In this document: positions 21,852 to 33,334 of the stretch, in pieces
Layout of the letters: each line of letters begins with the position of its first letter
Position numbering within the stretch: the stretch's first letter is position 1
NCBI RefSeq assembly: GCF_007655135.1
Contig: NC_045128.1
Location: 36,054,811-36,118,810, forward strand
Origin: Punica granatum
Lineage: Eukaryota; Streptophyta; Magnoliopsida; Myrtales; Lythraceae
Direction of reading: 5' to 3'
DNA: 64,000 nt
Translations under genes and position numbers: made by a program
The notes under the pieces: generated by a model
Database searches by the model: none
The model's input: the letters and a program-made list of their open reading frames with translations, nothing else
Told to the model about the DNA's origin: nothing

Positions 21852-23036
21852 TCAGCGCCACCATTGATGAATTGCGACTCCTTCATCCCTCACCCTTCCA
21901 TACAAAGAAAGGCACTCCCAATAAGCCCTCTCGCCCTTATTCTCTTGACCTAACCCCCACTGATTCTTGCACTCAAAAAACAACTCATCAACCAAATGAA
22001 TGCTCCCCCCTTTTATCATCTCTTCCACAATTTCCGCTTTTGCCTTCATCACGACATAGTCTCCTTCCTCGACATTCTTCCTCAGCCAATCAGAAACACT
22101 GATGTATCCATTGGATGAGCTCAAGAGATAGTACACCTCAAATTTCTGATTCCTCGTGGGATAGTTCTGGTAAAACCATTCCACTGTCGCACTGTTGTCG
22201 TCAATTGTTGAACCGACTGCGATGAAAGCTCGACGACTGTAGCCTTCAAGTGTGTCGTCCATTAGCTCGGGAAGATATTTGATATTCTTCAGGTATGATG
22301 TCGATTCCCCTAGAGCCCGTCTTGGTGGCTCGAGCAAAGGGTTCTCTAGACCCTTCAAAGCTGCTTGTCTTGCTTTCCGCCCCACATTACAGAGCTTTCT
22401 CTTCGTTGATGAAATCGCAACATCATTTGACAAAGCAATCTTCCTCATGGCTACAATGGTGGACACATATCTCCTAATATACACGGCCCTGAAATTCAAT
22501 GGCTCCTCCAAGACATGTACAGGGTCATCCTTCAGCTGAATTGCCAAGACACCCTCAACTTTTAGGACCCGGTCCACAAATTTAACGTCCGAGGAGCCCG
22601 AGAGGAGCACGAAATCGAATGTACCATCATGGATCAAACTCTGGCTTTCAGTGTCGGACACAATCGCGAAATCAATCTCATTGTCGTTCAAGAACTGGAA
22701 GTTAGCGCTGACGCCGCCAATCTCGGAGCCCACGATAAGGGCTTTATCGCCTTTCTTGACAAGGCCCTCTCGCCCGAAATCCCTGAACAGGATATCCATG
22801 AACTCGAAGCTGATGGTACCGGGTCCTGCACCGAGCTCAATTTCACCGACATTTTGTCTCGAAGTCACTCTCAGAATCGACACAATGCAAGGCAATGTGA
22901 AGATGACCGCGGCAAAGAACAACGACCTCGACACGACCCGTAAAATCTCCGAATTCGGGAGATCTATCACCAGATGGGTATTGGGGATCGCCCCTACGTT
23001 TGGTCTGCTCAACTGTTTCATCTGGGTCTTACCCAT
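21852..23036 (-). CDS. DUF7870-type methyltransferase-like membrane protein
   Basis: A single-exon gene of 394 codons from the ATG at 23036; an in-frame ATG at 23117 would add 27 residues. A hydrophobic segment at about 40-58 (SLFFAAVIFTLPCIVSIL) suggests a signal anchor with the rest in the Golgi/ER lumen. A Rossmann-like start, KALIVGSEIGG, followed by FDFVLLSG and a VLKVEGVLAIQL strand resembles the SAM-binding fold of plant methyltransferase-like proteins. The C-terminal half (SRRAFIAVGS to the EEGDYVVMKAKAEIV region) is the conserved plant DUF7870 block. The substrate is unknown. A short uORF lies upstream (23183-23293). The family assignment is from memory of the domain; catalytic activity is not shown. 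Confidence 0.7.
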   Translation of the reverse strand: MGKTQMKQLSRPNVGAIPNTHLVIDLPNSEILRVVSRSLFFAAVIFTLPCIVSILRVTSRQNVGEIELGAGPGTISFEFMDILFRDFGREGLVKKGDKALIVGSEIGGVSANFQFLNDNEIDFAIVSDTESQSLIHDGTFDFVLLSGSSDVKFVDRVLKVEGVLAIQLKDDPVHVLEEPLNFRAVYIRRYVSTIVAMRKIALSNDVAISSTKRKLCNVGRKARQAALKGLENPLLEPPRRALGESTSYLKNIKYLPELMDDTLEGYSRRAFIAVGSTIDDNSATVEWFYQNYPTRNQKFEVYYLLSSSNGYISVSDWLRKNVEEGDYVVMKAKAEIVEEMIKGGSIHLVDELFFECKNQWGLGQENKGERAYWECLSLYGRVRDEGVAIHQWWR

Positions 23037-23182
23037 TTCGCAGCAAACCGCCAGAAAGGTTGCAAATTTACGACAAGAACAGCTCGATCGGCAAAACCGG
23101 GAGAGACCCAGAAGCAAGAATCGTGATATCGATGCTCAAAAACTGAGCTTCAAAGCAATGAATCAACACAGAGGGGGCAATC

Positions 23183-23293
23183 TTAGCGAGTGCAAAATCT
23201 AGAGGCGGTGTGGTTTCCACCCACGAGGATCACACAGATACTTCGTATTCTGCACCAGAGGAGCATCAACTGCCTCATCCTCTCTGCCTCCAT
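23183..23293 (-). promoter_or_regulatory. Candidate conserved-peptide uORF upstream of the DUF7870 gene
   Basis: A 36-codon ORF (MEAERMRQLM start, ending CTR) that closes 146 bases before the main ATG. Arabidopsis relatives of this family are known to carry conserved peptide uORFs (CPuORF46/47 class). The position and length fit such an element, but the peptide was not compared. If translated, it would be expected to lower translation of the main frame. Confidence 0.35.
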
Positions 23294-24071
23294 CTTCAGG
23301 AACAGCCCTGTACCCTCATAAAACCGCCAATGAATGAGTGACAAAAGACCCAATTTATATTGAAGGAAACTTGAGGAGTTCGTAAAGAAGGGGAGGAATG
23401 GGATTGATTTGATTGGGGGGGAGGGGAAATTCTGAGCTTCTTTCGATTGGGGTGTGAGATGGGAGCACAGAGGAAGACGAAGAGACGAGATTATATAGTG
23501 GGAACAAAACAGGGGCTGTCTGCATGGGAGAAGGGAACGAGAGATGAGCTGGGGGCAGTGTCCTATTTTAAGGATGTTGGTAATGTAATGGTTTTCACAG
23601 CCAGCCCTTCTTCGCGCATGCCGTGTGGGTGCAGTGTTTCTGTGTTCGTTTTTGGGCAATTACAGTGGCGGGGAAACAGAAAAGGTCTTACCTTTTTACT
23701 AGGAGCCGTGGATGTTCCATAACAAATCCATCTTGCAGTACATACTGGGCCTTATGTCGGATCTTATCTTATGTTAAGAAAAATGGTGATGGATGGATAG
23801 ACGACAAACCAGATGGACACAACTGGGCCTTCGCAGTATGGATTCTGATGGAAGATGGGCCGAGCTGCATGGAAGAGAAGAACCGGGAAACGAAGGAAAG
23901 TGGCCGACAAGACAAAGCCGCTTTCTTGCGGACAGATATATCTGGCAACATCTAGAAACCTATACGTGGAAGGAGGACTGAAGGTGAAGAATATATCCCG
24001 GCAACATCTAGAAACCTAGACGTGGACGGACGAGGAAGGACAGAAGGTGAGGATTGCCCAGACAGTGAGAA

Positions 24072-25653
24072 ATGGGAGTAGAACGAGAAGTTGTGAGGCC
24101 TGGTACCGGCCCCAGGCCAACTCCAGGCCAGACCGTCGCCGTTCACTGCACTGGCTATGGTTAGCTCTTTGTCTCTTGCTTTTCTTGATCAGCTCAATCC
24201 TTATTATTCCCATATTATGCCTTGAGCGATGTTGAAATTTCTTCATGCTATGATAAGGGATAGTTCTTTAATCTTCACATCGCGGAAACCATTTTAATGG
24301 GGATGTGAGATTTTGAGCTCGTGAACTTCTTCAAGTATGTATTTGGGGCATTGATTCTGCTCTCTGTGACGGGGTTTGTGCTGGCAATGCTTCTGACATC
24401 TTTGTGGGAAAGAACTTGCGATGCTTTGTTGGGCTTGTCAGAGTGGCGTTCTTGCAATTTTTAGTCATATATGAATCTCTTTGATGTTTTGTTCCGTTAA
24501 TTCCCCCCTGAAAGATTATATCTGGGTCTAGTCTGACCTGATATGTGGCCGTGATTCGGCATGTGAAGTGGACGTGCTGATGAGAACCGATGATTTCTGA
24601 GGAAAAGTGAAATTTTCCAAAGTTGGTCAAATCATAATTTGCTTAAGTACGAGTCTTAAAAACACACTTGAACTTAGACACTAGATTGCATAGAAATGTT
24701 ATTGACAATCTCTGAGGCATACAACTGTGATTAATTAGTCGTGTTCTTATGCAGGGAAAAATGGTGATCTCTCTCAGAAGTTCTGGAGGTAATGCAATCC
24801 TCCATCTTTCCCCTTCTTTTTCATCCCTTTCTTTCGGCATTTTTCCAGCTGATGTTGGTTTGCCATTTCATTTTCATTGATACTGGCGTACTGTTTGCAT
24901 TACAGTACAAAGGATCCTGGGCAGAAGCCATTTGCATTCAAAATTGGCCAAGGTTCTGTTATAAAAGGTAATTAATTGCCGTCTCCAGGATCACCTTTGG
25001 CGTTTATACATTTCATACTTGTGTTTCTAGCTGGATGCAACTTTAGAATTGGGCGCACAGATTAATGAGCAGCTGTGATCTTTATTATTAGTATGCATCG
25101 ATATAGAAGATTCAATTTCTGAATAAGTCAGGCTGGAGTGTTCCTACAATTATACCTTTTGGATGGGATATCTTTTTAAAGATTGTTTGTTTTGTCTGTT
25201 TGTAGGATGGGATGAAGGAGTGCTGCAAATGCAGGTGGGAGAGGTTGCTCTCCTTCGGGTAATTCTCTTTTTCTTTCTTGTCTGTATTCGGGCCTCGCAA
25301 TGCTTTTAGAATCACACGTTAACTCCCCCAATCAGAAGCCACCCGATTCTAATTCCACTAAAATCAAGCAGCACTGATTTTGACCAGAGCTAGACAGTTC
25401 AGATTCTATGCCACTTTTGCCATGAGCAGATCTGGTTCTCAGCTTCACTTCCGTAAACCATTTTGTCTCCTCCGAAGTGAAAAAAAACATTGAAATTCTC
25501 TTGGGACCTACTTAGAGATAGCCCTAATGATATATTTCGGTGTTTTTACAGTGCTCTCCTGATTATGCCTATGGAGCTGGTGGATTCCCAGCATGGGGGA
25601 TTCAACCCAACTCGGTCTTGGTGTTTGAGATTGAAGTCCTTGGCGCCCAGTGA
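24072..25653 (+). CDS. FKBP12: FKBP12 peptidyl-prolyl cis-trans isomerase, five exons
   Basis: The gene was found by joining exons 24072-24159, 24755-24788, 24906-24967, 25206-25258 and 25552-25653, all GT-AG with matching phases. The spliced frame is 112 residues, the exact length of plant FKBP12. It reads [50 protein letters not shown], and ends [16 protein letters not shown] then FEIEVLGAQ. The pocket residues Tyr (TGY), Phe (KFW), Trp (KGW) and the YGAGG loop are present. It catalyses proline isomerisation in the cytosol and is the plant rapamycin/FK506 target family. There is no targeting peptide. The gene diverges from the DUF7870 gene, leaving about 780 bases between the uORF start and its ATG. 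The short exons make it easy to miss. Confidence 0.95.
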
Positions 25654-26259
25654 TCCCTCTCTATGACTTTACTGAAACTACCAATAAAAGTGTCTTCTTG
25701 TCGCAAGGCACTCTAGTAGCCTAATGCCTCTGCTTAGTGGATATATAGAGATGTTATATTTGTCCTCTTGATGAGGATGTAAGGGTGTCTTTAGACTGTT
25801 TCAGTATATTGCTCGAAAACATCTGATATCAGACCAGCTGTTGGAGTGATGATAATGAAATATATTGAGGATTAATCACTGTTTTATTGGCTTGATCTAT
25901 ACTGTTCCTGATCAAAACATTGTAGTAATGAACTAACTTGACGGCATGTGAAAATTCAGTAGACATTTTCCCAGTAAATTACAGTGCTAACAACCTTGAG
26001 CTGATGGCATCTCTTCTATCTTCAAAAGTTACAACTATCTTGCTGATGGGAACTTGGCCGAACAGATTGCTTTGGTCATTCCCGACCATTTGCTTTGCAG
26101 TATCATGCGTTGTCAATTAAACTAAATTGCCGGCAGGAGACCTTTCTGGATTTTTGATGTAAAGAGAAAACAGTGAAAGAGGTGTTTTCCTGAGTTCTTG
26201 TGATGCGGGCCAAGTGCAATTGTGATCGTCGTAATTTTGTGCAGTTTTGTTTGAACTCG
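25654..26259. other. Convergent 3' flanks of FKBP12 and the GT61 gene
   Basis: The presumed FKBP12 3' UTR has an AATAAAAG signal at about 25683. The remainder has no coding structure. Confidence 0.55.
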
Positions 26260-28055
26260 TCATGGTCTGCAAGTGCACGAACCAGAAGATGGGCTGCTAG
26301 AGTTGTTCTTGAGAGCCTCTTCGGTCTTCCTTGCCTTCGCTTGGGCGAGGACTGTTCGGGCCCATTCAGAGAAGTGGGTCTCATTATGCCCAATCAATCC
26401 GCTCTTGTATGTGCTCATGCAGCGCCGGTCATTCTCAGGGTAAGTGCAGTGCTCCCCGTCAGGGTCACGCCATGCACCCATGTGCCTCATCCCGGACCAG
26501 CTGGCTATCCAGTGGTAGACATACTGGCCCACGCCAGCAAGCTGGAGCCAGCCCTTGGGAAAGAACTCCATCACGCTGCTGTTGCGGTCCATCAGGAACA
26601 TGTTTGTCAGCTGTGCACCGTGGGGCGAGACTAGGATATCTGTCAAGCTCATCAACTTTACCTGCATGGCGATGATTTTCGTTGTCACTATGCTGGAGGT
26701 TCGGTCGGGATTATCGAAAGTAGCATTTTCCGGAAATGTCAACAAAATGATGGAATTAAATTGAAGCAGATACTGACTGACTCACCTGTTCACAGAAGCT
26801 GAGGTTGTTGGAATGAGCTACCATCAAGCGACATCCTTCGACCTTTGCACACTCCCTTTGAAAGATCTTAATCACTGCCGTTTCGTTCCTAAATGACCTT
26901 GGACCGGTCCTCATGTACATGGTCATCCCGATATCCAAGACTCCTGGATGGCTTTCGTTTCCCAGTCCAAAGTCTCGGACAGGACCTAACCCGCAGTATG
27001 CTCTGGCCTTGCACCTCATCAGATCGTAAGCCTCCATCCTCCTCTGCCTCGACATCCCACCCTCGTTGTGCCTCATCACCACTGCCTTCTCGAAGCACAC
27101 TGGGGTCGAGTCATCCTCCAGCCCATCGAAGACCTCTATGTAGGGCGGCTGATCAAAGGTCGCCTGCGTCACATTCCTCAGCCATGGTCCCATCCCGGAC
27201 CGGAGCTCCCCCCAGTGGTAGAGCACCCACCTGTCAGGGCTGGGCTGGCACCGGTTCATCTGGTGCCATGCCACAAAGGGAAAAATAGCTGATAAGCCGT
27301 GCCAGATGTTATCGTAGTTGTAGTGGTTGTACGACACAAACGTGAGGCCCGGCATGTAGGTGGCGTTGTAGGGCAGGGTCTCAGGCCATGCTAGTGCATA
27401 TGAGTTCCATGACCCGTCGTGGTTGTCTCGTCCCTTGAGGCACAACACCCTCCCAAGGGACAAATCTGAGGGGAACTGTTGATACTGTACCTGTTACATT
27501 ATAGTGCGTAGCAGATCAATGTCAAGATTCTGTCTGAAATCATATCAAAGACATGGCACTTGACTAGGTTAGAACCTCTTCTTCCTCGTGTGTGTCATAC
27601 ATCGAGCTCATGAACCACGTGTGGCCTACGAGGGCCTTGTCTGCATAACGGAGGTCCTTGAGTGGGAGGAAAGTGACCGAATGACGGAGCTTCTCTTTCA
27701 TGGCCTTGAGCTCGAGCCTGTCCCTGATGGCCTGGACGCTGTCCTTGCTGTCATTAGATTTGCCAAGGCAGGCGGGGGTGCTGTTGACGAGCTTCTGCCA
27801 CTGGAGGGAGAGGGATGTCCACGGCAGCGGAGACGTAGGCGACCGGAGGGAAGAGGGCGGGACTTTGAGGTTCTGGATGTTGAAGAGGATGAAGAGGATG
27901 GCACATGCAGTAAGTAGGCAGAGGGAGAGCATGGGGGAGTAGTGAGAGCACGTGACGCCGGCGGCAGCTCGATGATTGGACTTGGAGGCAGAGGAGTGAG
28001 CCCGGACGGCAGTTCGGGTGGCGGGCCGGTCTAGGTCCAGTGGTGCCTTGGCCAT
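26260..28055 (-). CDS. Glycosyltransferase family 61 protein, three exons
   Basis: Exons on the minus strand are 28055-27576, 27490-26786 and 26661-26260, joined in phase 0 at GT-AG sites to give 528 residues. A type II signal anchor at about 41-61 (MLSLCLLTACAILFILF) follows a short cytosolic tail, the layout of Golgi glycosyltransferases. The luminal part holds HYNYDNIWHGLSAIFPF near the start of the catalytic region. Near the end is LTDILVSPHGAQLTNMFLMD, the conserved C-terminal SPHGAQLTN block of the GT61 (DUF563) family. Several NxS/T sites are present. Plant GT61 enzymes add xylose, arabinose or related sugars to wall polysaccharides or N-glycans; the acceptor cannot be told here. The start at 28055 sits just before the anchor; an upstream in-frame ATG at 28220 is less likely. 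Confidence 0.85.
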
Positions 28056-30773
28056 GATGGATTGGGGGAAGAGAGGATGCTGTGGGTGCTGAGATATCAG
28101 GAAATTTGTTCTGGGGAGGTGGAAGCAAGGAAAATGTGTTAAGGAAAGATGATTTATATGAGATATGACTTTTTGCATTGTGACGGTTTCACATGACAGA
28201 AGACAAAAGCTTTTAGGCATAGATTCATTCTTCTAGTCCACAAATTTCTTGTGTTATGTCGAGTCCCAAAATCTTATTATTTAGCACAAAGTATCCATTT
28301 ACTTTAGTTTATCGAATCGATCATTTTGTTATGCCTAGTTGTTTGCATCCGGATGATGAATTCTTTGATAGACAGCGTGCAATACGGGGTCGAATTTATC
28401 GTTATATCATAGCTGGGCCGATCAAATTTTAGGTTATGATCCACTTTGAATCATGAGGATCACCTCCGAATTGGATGAGAGTCCACCATCAGTGTGGTTG
28501 ATGCCAGCGTTGGTCTTCGGTGGACATTCAATAATAATATATATGGTCAAATGTTTACCCATAAACAAACCAAATTTGACTTCAAAAGAGAAAATTTAGG
28601 CATGTGAGAACTTATTATGTCCTCGATTTTTTCTTCTAAGCCAACCCTCGTAGACCCATCACCGTGTTTATTAGAATTTCTAAGATAAATTGGCACGGTT
28701 CTGTCTCTTTAATTTGTAATTTGTTGTCTCATTTTTTATCACAGTGCTAACATAACAATGCGAATCTGTAAATTTTAACATAGTTTTTTTTTTCCCTTTT
28801 TTCGGGCTCAATTAATTTAAAAGTCTTTCAGATTTATTAATGAAAATCTCAAAGAATATAAATTGAGAAACTCATAAATTACAAATAAATAAATAACTCA
28901 TGAATTTGAGTGACTTGCAGGTCACTTGTTCCCGAAGCCTCCATTCATGGCGAAACTCATGAAGCTGAGATGTGAAGCTTCGTGACAGACCGTTCTAATT
29001 ACCAGCTGGATGGTAGTTTTCGACATAGAACCTTAAGCATTTGTATCTCATGTATTCTTTTTCCACGAATTAGATGTTTGATACAGTCACAGTTCATCGA
29101 ACATATCAAGAAATAAGTAACTCAATTAGCTAATAGTTTGAGGCCGTGCCAGAGGTTTCATTTCAAAACGTCTTGAATTTGAGCCATTTTCGAGCTATGT
29201 ATTCGATGGATCGCCACCAGATAAAAAATATTTTGGTTGATATATATCTGCATAAAGTTATCTCATATTTTTCAGGGTGCGACACTTGTTATACGGAATT
29301 TCAATCGGTCCTGATTAATCCATGCTTGAGTCGAGTCGGCCAACTTAAGGAGTAAAACATCTACCAATCGAAGATTTTCTCTATATTCACAAGAGTCGAA
29401 CTCAAGACCTTGTTGATCGAATCCAAAACTTTGTTGAAGAGAAATAAGTACTGAAACCGCCTGAGTCAACCATAAACACATCTCACTTATCTTTAGTTTC
29501 TCTCATCAGTGACTTGTGGATGAAGTAATTTATTAACGGGCTTTGTGCATTGGGATCTAAACAGACAACTTTTGTTTTCAAGTCTAAGCAAAAGAGACTC
29601 TATATCTAATCAGAAACAGATATCTAAAATCTGCCTTGCAACTTAGGTAAAGGGAAGACCCTGAATTCGATGATGCTTTCGGCCGCAGGACTCTGAATCT
29701 AGCTAGGGGGCAACATTTTTTCCACCACTGCTTCGCCTAGCAGTCCGGCGGAAGTCCACCTGCGGGTGACTTTCTGCCGATGTCGAAGCTGTTAGGATGC
29801 GGTATGCAATCTAACAAGATCGTAGGTTAGGAGCAACTAGTTGCCTCACGATGCTCCAAAAGCGGATCACTTACTAGTTTAATAAGGTAATAATCCAACT
29901 CTCAACAAGTTAACTTCTTTTAAGATTACAGTAGCGTATAATAATTCACCAAAATCCTCTTGTCTTGATAAAAACTATACCACACTCTCAATCGAGGCCA
30001 TATGTATGTAGATGGTGTTCAAGGTACTAACTCAATGTCTCAAAACTCGACTCGAACGGATGATTCATCTAATGAAGCACCTAAAATTAATTGTGTGTAA
30101 TGTAATCTCTTTTCTATTTTTTTAACGAAGAGAGAAGCGTATATTAACTAATCAAAAGCATCCGGATAGTCTCGGATACAATTAGTGAGTTGGGAATTAG
30201 AAACACCAGCAACAACCTAAGGGTCATGATCACAACTAAGTAAGACACGTGTATAGGAGACACCCGCAACGCCTGCTAACAAAAGATTAGCAATTTGTAT
30301 CGGGATATCGTAATATATACATAATATTTAATAACAAATAACAAGCGGATATACTTGCCATATATGTAGTTAGAGATAGTAGGAGATATAGATAATGTGA
30401 TATATTCAATATGATTTAGTTACCTAATCTGGAGTGTCAATATGAACTCATAATGATATGTCATGCTGAACCGGATCGGGCCAATTTTCTGGTTCCTAAC
30501 GGTGGAGAAACTTGAAGTTGTTGAATCTCCAGAGGAGAGTCTTGCAATCCGAGAGACGTGGCATTAGTGTAAGATTATCTCACAATGATCCCCGTCAGGG
30601 CCGGGATTAGCTTAGCAATAAGAATACGATTGCTTGATGATTTCCATCCGAAAGATTGCAAGGAATTTCCCTGTAACTCCCACAACTGAGGCATATAGAG
30701 CCTAATTTTGCTTGATAATTCGAGAGGTCGAATATTTTCGTATGATGCTCGAAAGCGGACTCGTGATGTCACC
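28056..30773. other. Intergenic, no gene seen
   Basis: The promoter of the GT61 gene (leftmost part), then AT-rich DNA without a supported gene. Short ORFs at 29272-29481 and 30575-30772 have no recognisable domain and look like chance or decayed transposon sequence. Confidence 0.55.

Positions 30774-30800
<27 letters not shown>
30774..30800. repeat. (ATT)n microsatellite
   Basis: About nine ATT units at the start of the AT-rich Helitron-like repeat. Confidence 0.9.
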
Positions 30801-30802
<2 letters not shown>

Positions 30803-30804
<2 letters not shown>

Positions 30805-32424
30805 GAAAGTAAGATACGCGATGGTCCCGGTCAGATGACCTCCGAATGCTCCGTTTCTGAATAAAATTTTCTCGGTTTTTTTAGTTTTTACAATTTGAAA
30901 TTATCTTTTATTATAAAATTAACAACAAAATCTTTCGAAATAATTTTCGATTATAATATCCCATTTAAAAAAGACCAATAATATCAAAAATCTTTTGGAT
31001 ACTATAGTTATCTCTAATTGAAGGCAATATGAATTTTCTAAATGGAATTCTTTTAGGTTTTTATTTTTTTATTTTTGTACTTATTTTTAGTAAAAATTTT
31101 AAAAGATATCTCATCATAAAATCTGATATCTTGATGTCTTTAATTTTTATAATTTATATAACATAATGTATTTGAAATAAATAAAAAGATTTTATTATAT
31201 ATAAATGTTATTTAATAATCTAAAATTTTATAAATGAAAATTAATATTTGATCACATATCCGTTTTTGAATGGAATTTTCTCAATTTTTTTAATTTTTTA
31301 AAATTTTAAATGATATTTTATTATAAAATTAACTACAATATTTTCTGGAATAATTTTCAATTATAATATCCCATTTACAAAAGACTGAGAACATCACAAA
31401 ATCTTTTGAATACTATGGTTATCTCTAATTGAAGGCAATATAACTTTTTTGAATGGAATTTTTTTTGTTTTTTTATTTTCGGAATTATTTTTACTAAAAA
31501 ATATTTTTTAAAGATATGTCATCATAAAATCCGATTTCTTGATGTCTTTATTTTTATAATTTATATAATATAATGTATTTAAAATAAATGAGACGATTTT
31601 ATTATATATATAAATATAGATATTATTTAATAATCTTGAATTTTTTAAAATAAAATTAATATTTCATCACATAAATATTAATATCAAAATAAGTATATAT
31701 TAGCATATATATTCTGAACGAAGTTTTTTAGGATTTTTTATTTTTTTAAAAAAAATATCTCATCATAAAACCTGATTTCTTGATTTCTTTAACTTTTATA
31801 ATTTATATAACGGGAATGTATTTAAAATAAATGAGAAAATTTTATTAATAATATAGATATTATTTAATGATCTTGAATTTTTAAATAAAAAGTAACAATT
31901 CATCACATTAATATTAACATCAAAATAAGTTATATTAGTATATATTCATACATAATATATGGTTACGAGTACAACCTTTAATATATGTATAGAAAGAAAA
32001 AGTATATATAAATCATATGTTGTTATAGATATCTATTTTTAAAAATAGATTATATAATATTTTATAGATATATAAATAATGTTTACTTTTCAAAACAAAT
32101 TAGATCTGTTCACTAGAAAAAGGAAAATAAATCAGACTATGTTTTATCCAATTACATACGATAGTTATAAGTAGAAATTATCATACACAACTAAAAGGGA
32201 GCCCCTGAAAAAGTATGTCTATCCGTAAATGAAAGTTAATTGATTAAATTTTTTCATCTCTTTAAAGGTATTATTAGTCCTGAACATGAAGGTGGTTGTT
32301 TATTTTATTCTTCCTATTTCACTTATGATTCTCCAATGAGTTTTTCTTTTTAATTTTTTATTATATATATATATATTTTAGGTTGGTAGAAATATTATGT
32401 GCAATACACATGCTCCACGGCTAG
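30803..32424 (+). mobile_element. AT-rich Helitron-like repeat, copy 1
   Basis: The right end carries the hairpin ATGTG-CAATA-CACAT (32397-32411), then GCTCCACGG and CTAG followed by T, a Helitron 3' signature. The left end (ATGAAAGTAAGATACG) is also found, in reverse orientation, at 62000. The interior repeats a unit of about 400 bases two to three times (CTCTAATTGAAGGCAATAT near 31012 and 31424). No protein is encoded. A related copy lies inverted at 59905-62020. Confidence 0.6.
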
Positions 32425-33334
32425 TAATTGTATAAATGAAAAGAAAAAGGGCAGGATAAAAGGAAATGGATATATGAAAAGAAGGCCCACGAACAAATTG
32501 ATTAGACGATCAGCTTCACACAATGGGCTTGGGCCCATTACCAGGCCCATTATGTAGTCCCACAAATTCTCCGTAGTTTTGCTCACTGTGCAGTCTCACC
32601 AAGCAAATAAAGCATGCAAGGGAGAGATCCACAAGCAACCAACAATGAAGGGATAGCTTTGAAGTCTTGTGAGCTTTTAGCTTGCAAGGAACATTCAAGC
32701 CCACCCCTGCATTTGAGAGATTTAAGATTGAGTAATTTAAGCCCCAAGTAATCGTATTTCCTCATAACCGATCTAATCCGAATTCATGTAAAACACGTCG
32801 TGAACTATTTAATTCACATGCACATTTGATGGATAATGTATAGTTTGGACAATATACACGAGTGCCGGTGCAATGGTTGCTCAAGGCTAGCTAATTAGGG
32901 AAAATCACCAGGCTCATATTCGTCGTGATCAAATGCTCAGAATAACACGTACAATATCAATTAGCTATAAGGCTAGATGTCGTAGATGTTCTGCGCAACG
33001 CAATTTGACTAATTAGTTATGGGATTAGCTAGACTTGACAATGGATAATTACTAATTATTACTAGATTACCAGAATAGCTCATTCCTTGTCGTGCTTGCT
33101 TTTGCTTGATGTAAGCTACACGTACCCTTCACGATGAATATCATCCTATTACTTGGCTTGTCAATGCTTCCTTTTCCCTTAACTGCAACAGCAAGAAGGA
33201 TAAGCTGTTCATGTTAATATATGTGGGCGCGCGTGTGTGTATGTATATGTATATGTATATAACATCAAAATTGAGAAAAAAAAATCGTTACATTTTGCCC
33301 ATTTCATTTTGATTTTCTCATCTGATCTTAAGCA
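32425..33334. other. Intergenic and upstream region of the coiled-coil gene
   Basis: No gene seen. GGGCTTGGGCCCATTACCAGGCCCATTA at 32525-32552 is a cluster of TGGGCC/GGCCCA (site II type) words and may be promoter DNA. A TATG/TGTA-rich run occurs near 33230-33260. Confidence 0.45.

Noticed and set aside
23183..23659. 158-codon minus-strand ORF upstream of the DUF7870 gene
   Set aside because: Most of it is leader or promoter sequence without similarity to anything known. Only its last 36 codons, with their own ATG, were kept as a uORF candidate.
26893..27292. Plus-strand ORFs of 131 and 74 codons
   Set aside because: Lie opposite the main exon of the GT61 gene; composition is that of a shadow frame.
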